Source: Spirochaetaceae bacterium (GTDB lineage Bacteria; Spirochaetota; Spirochaetia; SZUA-6; Fen-1364). From it: a DNA stretch of 10,601 bases. Both the position numbers and the translations under genes were made by a program. The stretch is taken from assembly GCA_003154555.1 (NCBI GenBank), contig PMDT01000278.1, positions 1-10,601 of the forward strand, given 5' to 3'. Shown piece by piece: positions 1 through 6,928 of this stretch. A model generated the notes under the pieces. It was not told where the DNA came from and did no database searches. It worked only from the letters and a program-made list of their open reading frames with translations. The first letter of the stretch is position 1. Each line of letters starts with the position of its first letter.

Positions 1-31
1 GAGGCAACACGGAGTGCCCGGGGGCCTGTGG

Positions 32-61
32 TTGACCGGCGCCCGGTTCAGAACCTACACT
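32..61 (+). promoter_or_regulatory. Candidate sigma-70-like promoter of the lhr-type gene
   Basis: A TTGACC hexamer at 32-37 (5 of 6 matches to TTGACA) is followed after 18 bases by TACACT at 56-61 (4 of 6 matches to TATAAT). A start of transcription about 7 bases further on would leave a leader of only about 10 bases before the ATG at 78. Seen by eye only; in GC-rich DNA such matches also arise by chance. Confidence 0.45.
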
Positions 62-77
62 GCCCGGGGGTTTGGGC

Positions 78-3000
78 ATGGCAGACGCGGGATCAGACGT
101 GCTTTCGCTTTTCCACCCGCTTATCCGCGCGTGGTTCCTCGAATCCGTCGGCGTGCCGACAGAGGTGCAGGCCCAGGCATGGCCCGCCATCGCGCGCGGC
201 TTCCACGTCCTTGTCTCGGCGCCCACGGGCACGGGAAAGACGCTGGCCGCGTTCCTCTGGGGCATCAATCAGCTCGCGACAGGAGCCGTGCGCACGGGCA
301 AGGTGCGCATCCTCTACATCTCTCCGCTCAAGGCGCTGAACAACGACATCCAGCGCAACCTTCTTTCACCCCTTGCCGCGCTCGCGGAGGTCTTCCACGC
401 CGCGGGACAGGAGCTCCCCGCCATCCGTGTCCTCACGCGCAGCGGCGACACGCCGGCGGGCGAGCGTCGGCGCATGCTCCAGCATCCCCCCGAGATCCTG
501 ATCACGACGCCGGAAAGCCTCAACCTCATCCTCTCCTCGCAGGCAAGCAGGCTGATGCTCGACGGGGTCGCGACGGTGATTCTCGACGAGATCCACGCGG
601 TTGCCGGCACGAAGCGCGGCACTCACCTGGTGAGCGCGGTGGACCGGCTGGTCCGTCTCTGCGGCGAGTTCCAGCGCATCGCGCTCTCAGCGACCGTGAA
701 GCCGCTCGCGGCGGTCGCGGACCTGATCGGCGGCTTCCGCCTGGAGCGCACGGGAACAGAGGCGGTCTATCGCAGGCGCCCCGTGACGATCGTGCAGTGC
801 CCCATGGGAAAGACCTATGACCTGCGCATCGATTTCCCCGTTCCGGAAAGGCCCACCGTGGAGCCGGGGGATGAACCGGTCTTCGACGCCCTTGCGCGCG
901 CCTGCCGCCGCATCATCGCCGCCAACCGCACCACTCTCTTCTTCGTGAACTCACGTCGGCATGCCGAAAAGCTCGCGCGCTTCATCAACGAGGGCCAGCC
1001 GGAGCCGCTCGTCTGGCCGCACCACGGGTCCCTTTCCCGCGAGCTGCGCCTGGTCGTGGAGCAGCGGCTGAAACGCGGCGAGCTGAAAGCAATCGTCGCC
1101 ACGAGCTCCCTGGAGCTGGGCATCGATATCGGGAGTCTCGACCAGGTGATCCTTGTCCAGACGCCATTCACGGTGTCCTCCGCGGTGCAGCGCTTGGGAC
1201 GCGCGGGCCACCGCGTGGGCGAGCCCAGCCGCGGCATCCTTTACCCTCTGCACGGCAAGGACATCGTGGACGCCGCGGTCACCGCGCGCTGCGTGCGCGA
1301 GCAGGACATCGAGGAGATCGCCCCGGTGCTCTGTCCGCTCGACGTGCTCTCCCAGGTCATCGTGTCGATGACTTCCATGGAGACGTGGAACACCAACGAG
1401 CTTTTTGATTTCATCCGCACGAGCTACCCCTACAACGCGCTGCCGCGCCGGCATTTCGACCTGGTGCTCGGCATGCTCGCGGGACGCTATGAGGAAACGC
1501 GCCTGCGCGACCTCTCCGCCATGATCTCCTGGGACCGGCGGGACTCCACCGTCCGCGCAAAGGAGGGGGCGCGCCTGCGCCTGGTCATGAGCGGCGGCAC
1601 CATACCCGACCGCGGCTACTTCAGCCTGCGGACGGCCGACACGAAGGCGCTCATCGGTGAGCTGGATGAGGAGTTCGTCTGGGAGAGGTCCCCCGGCGAC
1701 ACATTCGTGTTCGGCGCCCAGGGCTGGCGCGTACAGAAAATCGATCATCAGAGCGTCGAGGTGGTGCCCGTGGAGCCGCGCATCGGCATGTCGCCATTCT
1801 GGAAAGCAGAGGAGCGCAACCGGACATTTCACGTCGCGCATCGCATCGCCCGTGCGCTCGAGGAATGGAACGAACGCCTCCCCGATCCGCGTTTTGCCGA
1901 GGACCTCGCGCAGGGCTACGGCATGGAGCTTCCCGCGGCAGAGGCGGCGATTGCCTGGCTGCGCCTGCAGCGGGATGCCACGGGCGGCGATCTTCCCCAT
2001 CGCCATCACCTGCTCGTTGAGCATACGCGGGATCCTGACGGCAGGGGAGAGGGCGCGAACATCTTCCTCCACACGCTGTGGGGCGGGCGGGTGAACCGAC
2101 CCTTCAGTCTCGCGCTTGCCGCAGCGTGGGAAGAGAAGTACGGGTACCGACCCGAGATGTTCCAGACCGACGATGCGATACTCCTCTTCCTGCCGGAGGA
2201 AGCGTTGGGGCAGGACATCCTCTCACTGGTAAACCCTGAAAACCTCGAGCGGCTGCTGCGGAAGAGGCTGGAAGGCAGCGGCTTTTTCGGCGCACGGTTC
2301 CGGGAGAGCGCCGGCCGGGCCCTCCTCCTTCCCCGCGCGTCGGCGCGCCGGCGCACACCGCTGTGGCTCACGCGGCAACGGGCGAAATCGCTCTTCGCCG
2401 CCGTTGCCCCCTACGACGATTTTCCCCTGCTCCTGGAGGCCTGGCGCACGTGCCTCCGCGACGAGTTCGACCTGCCGAGTCTCCGCGCGCTGCTGGAGGA
2501 GCTCCGGTCGGGAGAGATCCGGGTGACGGAGGCGCGCACCCCGGCCCCTTCACCGTTCTGCGGCGAGCTCGTCTGGCGACAGACGAACAGCCAGATGTAC
2601 GAGGATGACACGCCGCCGGGCACCGGCGGTACGGGGCTTCGCGCCGACCTGGTCCGGGAGCTTGCGTTGTCTTCCGATCTGCGCCCCCTGCTGCCCGCCG
2701 CGCTCGTCGCGACGTTTCAGGCCAAGGCGCAGCGCACGGCGGAAGGCTACGCCCCGCGCGATGCACGGGAGCTCCTGGACTGGGTGAAGGAAAGGCTCGT
2801 CATTCCGGCCTCGGAGTGGGATGCGCTCCTGGCCGCCTGCGCCCGGGATTTCGGCCGCGCGCGCGAAGAGCTTCGATCGGAGCTCGGGGAGAAAATTGTC
2901 GAACGCGCATTCGGTGATGCAACCGGGACATGCGTCGCGGCGGTGGAGTCCGTTCCCCGGATCGTGCGCGGCATCGATGGCGACGATGAGGCTGCGATGG

Positions 3001-4445
3001 CGGGCCTCCTGGGTGAATGGCTGCGTTTCTATGGGCCGGTGGCCCCCTCTTTTGCGGCAGGGGTTTTCGGGCTGACGCGCGAAAGGCTGGACACGATACT
3101 GGAAGACCTCGTGGGGGAGGAGCTCGTTGTCGTTGACCGGCTCATCGAGGGGTCACCGGAGATCCTGCTCTGCGATCGCGAGAACCTCGAGACTCTCCTT
3201 CGCATTTCCCGCGCGCGCGCGCGGCCAGCTGTCCACAGCCTGCCTCTTGAAGGCCTCTGCTGGTTCGTTGCGCGCCACCAGGGAGTCGTCCCGCGGGGGA
3301 CCGGCGTGGAGGGGATGAAAGACACGTGGGAGCGTCTCTTCGGATTTCCCCTGCCTGCCCATCTCTGGGAAGAGGACGTGCTGCCCGCCAGGCTCGCTGC
3401 CTATCGGACCCAGTGGACGGACTCCCTCCTGGCGGAGGCCGGGCTCCTCTGGCTGGGCTGCGGACGCCGGAAGATCACATTCTGCTTTGCACAGGACGCC
3501 GAGCTCTTTCTCGACAGCGGCAGGGGCATGTCCACGCTTCTTCCCACCTCGTCCGGCCGGTACTCGTTCTGGGACATCGTCGATCACGCACGCACGGAAG
3601 GCGGGGTTGCCGCATCAACGCAGGTCGCGGCACGTCTCTGGGAGGAGGCATGGAAGGGGCTCGTGTCAGCCGATTCATTCAAGCCCGTGCGCCGGGGAAT
3701 CGCCGGTGGTTTCCGCGCGGAAGAGCCTGCGCAGGAAGACGGCAGAAGGCGGCGCAGCTTCGACCGCTGGCAGGCGTCGCGGCCAGGCAGCGGTTTCTGG
3801 TTCCGCCTGGAGACCGAGGCCGCCGCGCGCGACGCGCTGGATGAGGAAGAGATCACGCGCGATCGCATCCGCCAGATCCTGAAACGCCACGGGGTGGTCT
3901 TCCGTGAGATCCTGGAAAACGAGCTGCCGGCGCTGCACTGGTCGCGTCTCTTCCGCAGTCTCAGGATCATGGAGTTCTCGGGAGAAGTGGTGACGGGACG
4001 CTTCTTCGACGGTGTGCGGGGGCTCCAGTTCGCCCTGCCTTCCGTGCTCGATGAGCTCGTCGCGGCACCCGATCCCGACGCGGTCTGGTGGTTGAACGCT
4101 GCGGACCCGGCGAGCCTCTGCGGCATCGACATCGAGGGACTGAAGGGGAATCTCCCCGCGCGCATCTCGACGACGCATGTCGTCTTCCACGGCGCAGCGC
4201 TGGTGCTCGTGTCGCGGCGCAGAGGCCGCGAGCTTGAATTCCGCGTTCCCCCTGATGCGCCTCGGGTCCCGGACTATCTCTCCTTCATGGAGACGCTCAC
4301 GAGCCGGGAGCAGCGGCCGATGAATGCCGTGCACGTGGAATCGATCAATGACCTGCCGGCCGGCGAGAGCCCCTACCGGGCGCGCCTCATCGATTTCGGA
4401 TTCGAGTCGGACTACCGCAGGCTCACCTGGCGCGCGAAAGTGTGA
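78..4445 (+). CDS. lhr: Lhr-type ATP-dependent DNA helicase, full-length with C-terminal extension
   Basis: This is a 1455-residue superfamily 2 helicase of the Lhr family, which moves 3'-5' on DNA using ATP and is linked to DNA repair. Walker A APTGTGKT is at residues 48-55, the DEIH box at 170-173, SAT motif III at 204-206, the motif V region SSLELGID lies upstream of motif VI, and motif VI QRLGRAGHR is at 371-379. The RecA-like pair covers about 1-410, followed by the Lhr winged-helix and core domains to about 870. The remaining ~580 residues correspond to the C-terminal extension of long Lhr proteins, which in E. coli has AlkZ-like winged helices and reported uracil-DNA glycosylase activity. 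The length is near that of E. coli Lhr (about 1538). ATG at 78 is preferred over the in-frame TTG at 72 because the only purine-rich stretch (GGGGG, 66-70) is 7 bases before it. The reading frame is intact. The helicase role is firm; glycosylase activity here is untested. Confidence 0.95.
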   Translation: MADAGSDVLSLFHPLIRAWFLESVGVPTEVQAQAWPAIARGFHVLVSAPTGTGKTLAAFLWGINQLATGAVRTGKVRILYISPLKALNNDIQRNLLSPLAALAEVFHAAGQELPAIRVLTRSGDTPAGERRRMLQHPPEILITTPESLNLILSSQASRLMLDGVATVILDEIHAVAGTKRGTHLVSAVDRLVRLCGEFQRIALSATVKPLAAVADLIGGFRLERTGTEAVYRRRPVTIVQCPMGKTYDLRIDFPVPERPTVEPGDEPVFDALARACRRIIAANRTTLFFVNSRRHAEKLARFINEGQPEPLVWPHHGSLSRELRLVVEQRLKRGELKAIVATSSLELGIDIGSLDQVILVQTPFTVSSAVQRLGRAGHRVGEPSRGILYPLHGKDIVDAAVTARCVREQDIEEIAPVLCPLDVLSQVIVSMTSMETWNTNELFDFIRTSYPYNALPRRHFDLVLGMLAGRYEETRLRDLSAMISWDRRDSTVRAKEGARLRLVMSGGTIPDRGYFSLRTADTKALIGELDEEFVWERSPGDTFVFGAQGWRVQKIDHQSVEVVPVEPRIGMSPFWKAEERNRTFHVAHRIARALEEWNERLPDPRFAEDLAQGYGMELPAAEAAIAWLRLQRDATGGDLPHRHHLLVEHTRDPDGRGEGANIFLHTLWGGRVNRPFSLALAAAWEEKYGYRPEMFQTDDAILLFLPEEALGQDILSLVNPENLERLLRKRLEGSGFFGARFRESAGRALLLPRASARRRTPLWLTRQRAKSLFAAVAPYDDFPLLLEAWRTCLRDEFDLPSLRALLEELRSGEIRVTEARTPAPSPFCGELVWRQTNSQMYEDDTPPGTGGTGLRADLVRELALSSDLRPLLPAALVATFQAKAQRTAEGYAPRDARELLDWVKERLVIPASEWDALLAACARDFGRAREELRSELGEKIVERAFGDATGTCVAAVESVPRIVRGIDGDDEAAMAGLLGEWLRFYGPVAPSFAAGVFGLTRERLDTILEDLVGEELVVVDRLIEGSPEILLCDRENLETLLRISRARARPAVHSLPLEGLCWFVARHQGVVPRGTGVEGMKDTWERLFGFPLPAHLWEEDVLPARLAAYRTQWTDSLLAEAGLLWLGCGRRKITFCFAQDAELFLDSGRGMSTLLPTSSGRYSFWDIVDHARTEGGVAASTQVAARLWEEAWKGLVSADSFKPVRRGIAGGFRAEEPAQEDGRRRRSFDRWQASRPGSGFWFRLETEAAARDALDEEEITRDRIRQILKRHGVVFREILENELPALHWSRLFRSLRIMEFSGEVVTGRFFDGVRGLQFALPSVLDELVAAPDPDAVWWLNAADPASLCGIDIEGLKGNLPARISTTHVVFHGAALVLVSRRRGRELEFRVPPDAPRVPDYLSFMETLTSREQRPMNAVHVESINDLPAGESPYRARLIDFGFESDYRRLTWRAKV

Positions 4446-4502
4446 TCGGCAGGAGCCCGGCGGGGTCTGGCGCCGCAGGCGTCTTTCAGGGCACGATGAG
4501 GC

Positions 4503-4976
4503 ATGCGCGTTCCATGGAAGAAGGATCGACCCGGGGGCGGGATGCTGCAGAAGGCCGACGCGCCGACGGACACAGAGACGCCCGCGCCGGGAGCAATCAT
4601 TCGCACTTCTGAAAAGGGCTGGCTCACGCGACTTGCCAGGGCATACCGCGGCAGGACACCCGTGGAGCTCATCGACGACGCGAAGGTGGGCATCGATCCC
4701 CAGAGCCAGACGCTCATGACAATGGGTCTGAGCGCGCGACTCTCACCCACCGACTGGGTTGCGGTGGGCGTCTCCCTTGGCCTGAGCGTCGCGGGGGTTG
4801 CATTCGTGGTGCTCGCCGTGCTGGACCCCGAACCGACGAGCAAGCTTGGTCTTCTTGTGGGTGGCGGGGCGCTCTGCGCGCTTACCGGCGGGGTGTCGGC
4901 TGTCGGCATTCTCATCCGGCGCCGCCCGCCCAACATCCAGGTGGACGGGAAAGGCTTCAAGATCTCCTGGGACTAG
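4503..4976 (+). CDS. Hypothetical two-transmembrane-segment protein
   Basis: This is a 157-residue protein that I do not recognise. Residues 1-80 are hydrophilic and mixed charge, with a proline/threonine-rich stretch near 20-30. Two strongly hydrophobic segments follow at about 85-107 and 113-138, separated by a very short DPEPTSK loop, then RRR and a short tail (IQVDGKGFKISWD). The helical-hairpin layout with a positively charged RRR after the second segment suggests both termini lie in the cytoplasm. The gene starts 57 bases after the helicase stop on the same strand, so read-through transcription is plausible; no separate promoter was found. The ATG at 4503 has only a weak, very close purine run (GATGAGG). 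The in-frame ATG at 4542, preceded by GGGGGCGGG, is an alternative start that would remove 13 residues. No enzyme motif is visible, and co-occurrence with lhr gives no clear functional hint. Confidence 0.75.
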   Translation: MRVPWKKDRPGGGMLQKADAPTDTETPAPGAIIRTSEKGWLTRLARAYRGRTPVELIDDAKVGIDPQSQTLMTMGLSARLSPTDWVAVGVSLGLSVAGVAFVVLAVLDPEPTSKLGLLVGGGALCALTGGVSAVGILIRRRPPNIQVDGKGFKISWD

Positions 4977-4978
4977 AC

Positions 4979-5028
4979 CGGCCACGGTAGTCCGTGGCAT
5001 TTGCGGCCACCGTACCCGGTGGCATTTG
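4979..5028. repeat. Two tandem 25-base hairpin units in the convergent intergenic space
   Basis: Unit 1 (4979-5003) and unit 2 (5004-5028) are adjacent direct copies that differ at 4 of 25 positions. Each begins CGGCCAC and ends GTGGCATTTG. Each folds as a 6-base-pair stem with a 4-base loop: CCACGG/CCGTGG at 4982-4987 and 4992-4997, and CCACCG/CGGTGG at 5007-5012 and 5017-5022. Two differences lie in the loop. The other two exchange a G-C pair for C-G, so pairing is kept. The block begins 2 bases after the stop of the upstream + gene and separates two convergent transcription units. Only TTT follows each stem, so a classic intrinsic terminator is doubtful. A flanking CCGGCC (4978-4983) and GGCCGG (5045-5050) could also pair. 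Confidence 0.8.
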
Positions 5029-5082
5029 GGCCTGTCGGGCTGAGGGCCGGATCACTCTCATCAGACTTTCAACCGTACTTTA

Positions 5083-5098
5083 CCGCGCTTTCGCGCAG
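5083..5098 (-). terminator. Small GAAA-loop hairpin just after the micropeptide stop
   Basis: On the minus strand CTGCGC and GCGCGG form six pairs (one of them U-G) closed by a GAAA tetraloop, starting one base after the TGA at 5100-5102. GAAA loops are unusually stable in RNA. No T-run follows, so this may be a 3' stabilising stem or part of a factor-dependent end rather than an intrinsic terminator. Confidence 0.35.
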
Positions 5099-5099
5099 G

Positions 5100-5213
5100 T
5101 CATTTGCCAGGCACCTCGTGCTCGTCGTGCGCCCCGGGAGCGGGCGCGTCCTGGGCGCTTGCAGCGAATGCGGCGAGGAGAGCTGCCGCGAGAACGATGC
5201 AGAACCTCTTCAT
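5100..5213 (-). CDS. 37-residue exported micropeptide downstream of the sensor kinase
   Basis: The sequence starts MKRF and continues as a hydrophobic, alanine/leucine-rich stretch (residues 4-18) ending in ASA-Q, a textbook signal peptidase I site after residue 20. The mature product would be only 17 residues, QDAPAPGAHDEHEVPGK, which is acidic and has two histidines inside HDEHE. There is no lipobox cysteine before the cleavage site. Translation signals are strong: GGAGGT (5218-5223) lies 4 bases before the ATG, and a promoter-like pair lies further upstream. It is the last gene on the minus strand, 85 bases after the kinase stop, so it may be co-transcribed or independently started. Function unknown. 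It could be a secreted signal or metal-binding peptide, or the remnant of a longer periplasmic protein: a +1 shift before the stop would add about 14 residues only. The signal peptide and Shine-Dalgarno make chance unlikely, but 37 codons is short. Confidence 0.6.
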   Translation of the reverse strand: MKRFCIVLAAALLAAFAASAQDAPAPGAHDEHEVPGK

Positions 5214-5217
5214 GAGC

Positions 5218-5223
5218 ACCTCC
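5218..5223 (-). promoter_or_regulatory. Strong Shine-Dalgarno of the micropeptide gene
   Basis: GGAGGT on the minus strand sits 4 bases before the ATG at 5213. It is the main reason to take this short frame as a real gene and to place its start here instead of at the in-frame codons inside the upstream kinase gene. Confidence 0.65.
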
Positions 5224-5229
5224 AGACAC

Positions 5230-5258
5230 AAGATATGGTCGACCCTTGGCTGCGGCAA
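5230..5258 (-). promoter_or_regulatory. Candidate promoter of the micropeptide gene
   Basis: Read on the minus strand, TTGCCG (5253-5258) and TATCTT (5230-5235) are separated by exactly 17 bases. Each matches 4 of 6 bases of the sigma-70 consensus. The spacer contains the palindrome GGTCGACC (5237-5244). Initiation would fall just before the GGAGGT Shine-Dalgarno. This would let the peptide be expressed separately from the kinase. Confidence 0.4.
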
Positions 5259-5298
5259 CGTGCCGGGCGGTCGGGGAGGCACTCGCGGAGAGGTGGTG

Positions 5299-6912
5299 TC
5301 AGCGGGAGATCGGGAGCGCGAGTGTGAAGGTGGATCCAGCGCCCGGGCTGCTTGTTGCGTCCAGGTTTCCCCCGTGGGCACGCGCGACGCTCTGCGCAAT
5401 GGCCAGCCCCAGGCCCGCGCCCTCAGCCGTGGCATTCCTGCCCCGGTAGAATCGGTCGAAGACGAGCGGGAGCTCCGTCGCGTCGATACCGGGTCCATCG
5501 TCGCGGACGGAGAAGAGCGCGCTGCCGTCGACGCGCTCGGCGCTCACCGTCACGGCTCCCCCCTCCGGGACGAACTTCACGGCGTTCGACACGAGATTGG
5601 CAAGCGCGAGCTCGACACGCTGCCTGTCGCAGACCAGCACGAGGCCCGGCTCCACCGGAGTCACGGTGAAGGCGATCCTCTTCTCCCGCGCCCGCGCGCG
5701 GGAACCTGCCACGGCCGACTCCACGATGTCGGCGGCCGCGTGATGACCCAGCGAGAGGCCCCCGATGCCTGCATCCAGGCGGGAGAGATCGAGAAGGTTC
5801 GCCGTGATCCACTGGAGCTTGCCGAGCTGCGCCTGGCTTTCACGGAGAAACTCCTGGCGCGCGCCGGGGTCCTGCGCGGCGCTTCCCTGGAGCAGCTCGT
5901 TGAACGTGGACAGAGCGGTGATCGGGGTACGCAGCTCATGGGAGGCATCTGCCACGAAGCGTTTGAGGGAATCGCGTTCCACGCGCAGGTCGTGGAAGTT
6001 TTTCTCCAGGCTCGCCGCCATGGCATTGAACTGCCGGGCAAGGGCGCCGATCTCGTCCTTTCGAGACGTGGAAGCGCGCGCCGTGAGGTCGCCATCCGTC
6101 ATTCTGCGCGCCGTGCCGGCGAGGCTCCGGACCGGGTCGGTGATGGTGCGTCCGAAGAGCAGCCCCGCGATCACCGCCACCAGGAGCGCGCCCAGGCCGG
6201 AAAGCAGCACGGCGGTCCTCATCGGAACGAGCGCCTCGCTCGCCATGTTGAGCGGGCTGGACATTTCCACCCAGCCCACCGGCGCATGCGGATCGCCGAC
6301 GGGAACCGTCAGGGCCATGACGTGGCGGACCGGTGCAGGGCGCTCACCGGGAAAACGCCCCGTGCCCACGTCGTTTTCGAAGATGAACCGTCGTCCCCAC
6401 GGCGTCGGCATCCGGCGGGCGAAGATATAGGTGGTGCCCAGCGGCAGCTCGCGCAGGAGCGGCAGCAGGTCGCGGGGTCGTACCGCGGGGCCGCCGCGCT
6501 GCGGGGAAGGGATCGGGATAATAATGGGGAGCGACGAGCCTTGCTCGGGATCGAGCTCCGATCGGAACTCGGAAAGACCGGACGGGATGAGCCAGATAAA
6601 GTCATCCGGCAGGCCCGGGTCCCCCGAATCGGCGATCACGGTCCGCTCCGTATCCATGATGCGGACGCGCGCGTCGCCGAGGAATGCCGACGTGGAGGCG
6701 AGCTCCTCCAGAGCGATCCGGCGGGTCTGCGGCGCGAGGAATCGCTGCGCGAGTCCCGCGATCTCCCGCGCGTTCGACTGGAGGTACCCGCTCTCCTGCC
6801 GCCCCACGTAGTTCTGCACGATCGTGAGCGCGAGCGCACCCATCAGGGTGACGGAGAGCAGGACCAGAAGCGCGTAGCTCGCCGCGAGCCTCCACCGGAT
6901 CGACGTGAACAA
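5299..6912 (-). CDS. Membrane sensor histidine kinase (HAMP-HisKA-HATPase)
   Basis: This 537-residue class I kinase autophosphorylates on histidine and passes the phosphate to a response regulator, presumably the OmpR-type protein encoded two genes upstream. Order: membrane segment about 8-32, extracytoplasmic sensor domain about 33-231, second membrane segment about 232-254, HAMP about 250-305, H-box ASHELRTP with His325, N-box LVSNAVKF with Asn443, G1 DDGPG at 471-475, F-box DRFYRG, and G2 GAGLGL at 498-503. All catalytic motifs are intact. The sensor domain is about 200 residues, does not match a family I can name, and contains a proline-rich stretch near 126-146. The start is TTG: AGGAGG (6921-6926) lies 8 bases before it, no ATG or GTG lies between it and the upstream stop, and the next Met (24) is inside the first membrane segment. 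The gene begins 16 bases after the PDZ gene stop, so the two are surely co-transcribed. Confidence 0.93.
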   Translation of the reverse strand: MFTSIRWRLAASYALLVLLSVTLMGALALTIVQNYVGRQESGYLQSNAREIAGLAQRFLAPQTRRIALEELASTSAFLGDARVRIMDTERTVIADSGDPGLPDDFIWLIPSGLSEFRSELDPEQGSSLPIIIPIPSPQRGGPAVRPRDLLPLLRELPLGTTYIFARRMPTPWGRRFIFENDVGTGRFPGERPAPVRHVMALTVPVGDPHAPVGWVEMSSPLNMASEALVPMRTAVLLSGLGALLVAVIAGLLFGRTITDPVRSLAGTARRMTDGDLTARASTSRKDEIGALARQFNAMAASLEKNFHDLRVERDSLKRFVADASHELRTPITALSTFNELLQGSAAQDPGARQEFLRESQAQLGKLQWITANLLDLSRLDAGIGGLSLGHHAAADIVESAVAGSRARAREKRIAFTVTPVEPGLVLVCDRQRVELALANLVSNAVKFVPEGGAVTVSAERVDGSALFSVRDDGPGIDATELPLVFDRFYRGRNATAEGAGLGLAIAQSVARAHGGNLDATSSPGAGSTFTLALPISR

Positions 6913-6920
6913 TCCCCTTC

Positions 6921-6926
6921 CCTCCT
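6921..6926 (-). promoter_or_regulatory. Shine-Dalgarno fixing the TTG start of the kinase
   Basis: AGGAGG on the minus strand, within AGGGAGGAGG, lies 8 bases before the TTG at 6912-6910 and almost touches the TAG stop (6929-6931) of the PDZ gene. This favours translational coupling, with a rare start codon offset by a strong ribosome site. Confidence 0.75.
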
Positions 6927-6928
6927 CC

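Noticed and set aside
951..2072. A 373-codon open frame on the - strand inside the helicase gene
   Set aside because: It overlaps the conserved helicase core, shows no recognisable motif, and is explained by codon bias.
3209..3225. Alternating GC run within the helicase gene, possible Z-DNA or microsatellite
   Set aside because: It is in frame, encodes an ordinary RARAR stretch and matches the general base composition.
4979..5028. CRISPR array or attachment site
   Set aside because: The two units are directly adjacent with no spacer between them, there are only two, and no cas or integrase gene is near.
4979..5028. Classic intrinsic terminator
   Set aside because: The stems are good but only three T residues follow on the + strand and none on the - strand, so it is kept as a repeat/hairpin element.
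5100..5498. A longer version of the micropeptide frame starting inside the kinase gene
   Set aside because: The extra N-terminal residues overlap the kinase 3' end and are low-complexity. The strong Shine-Dalgarno and the signal peptide both fix the start at 5213.
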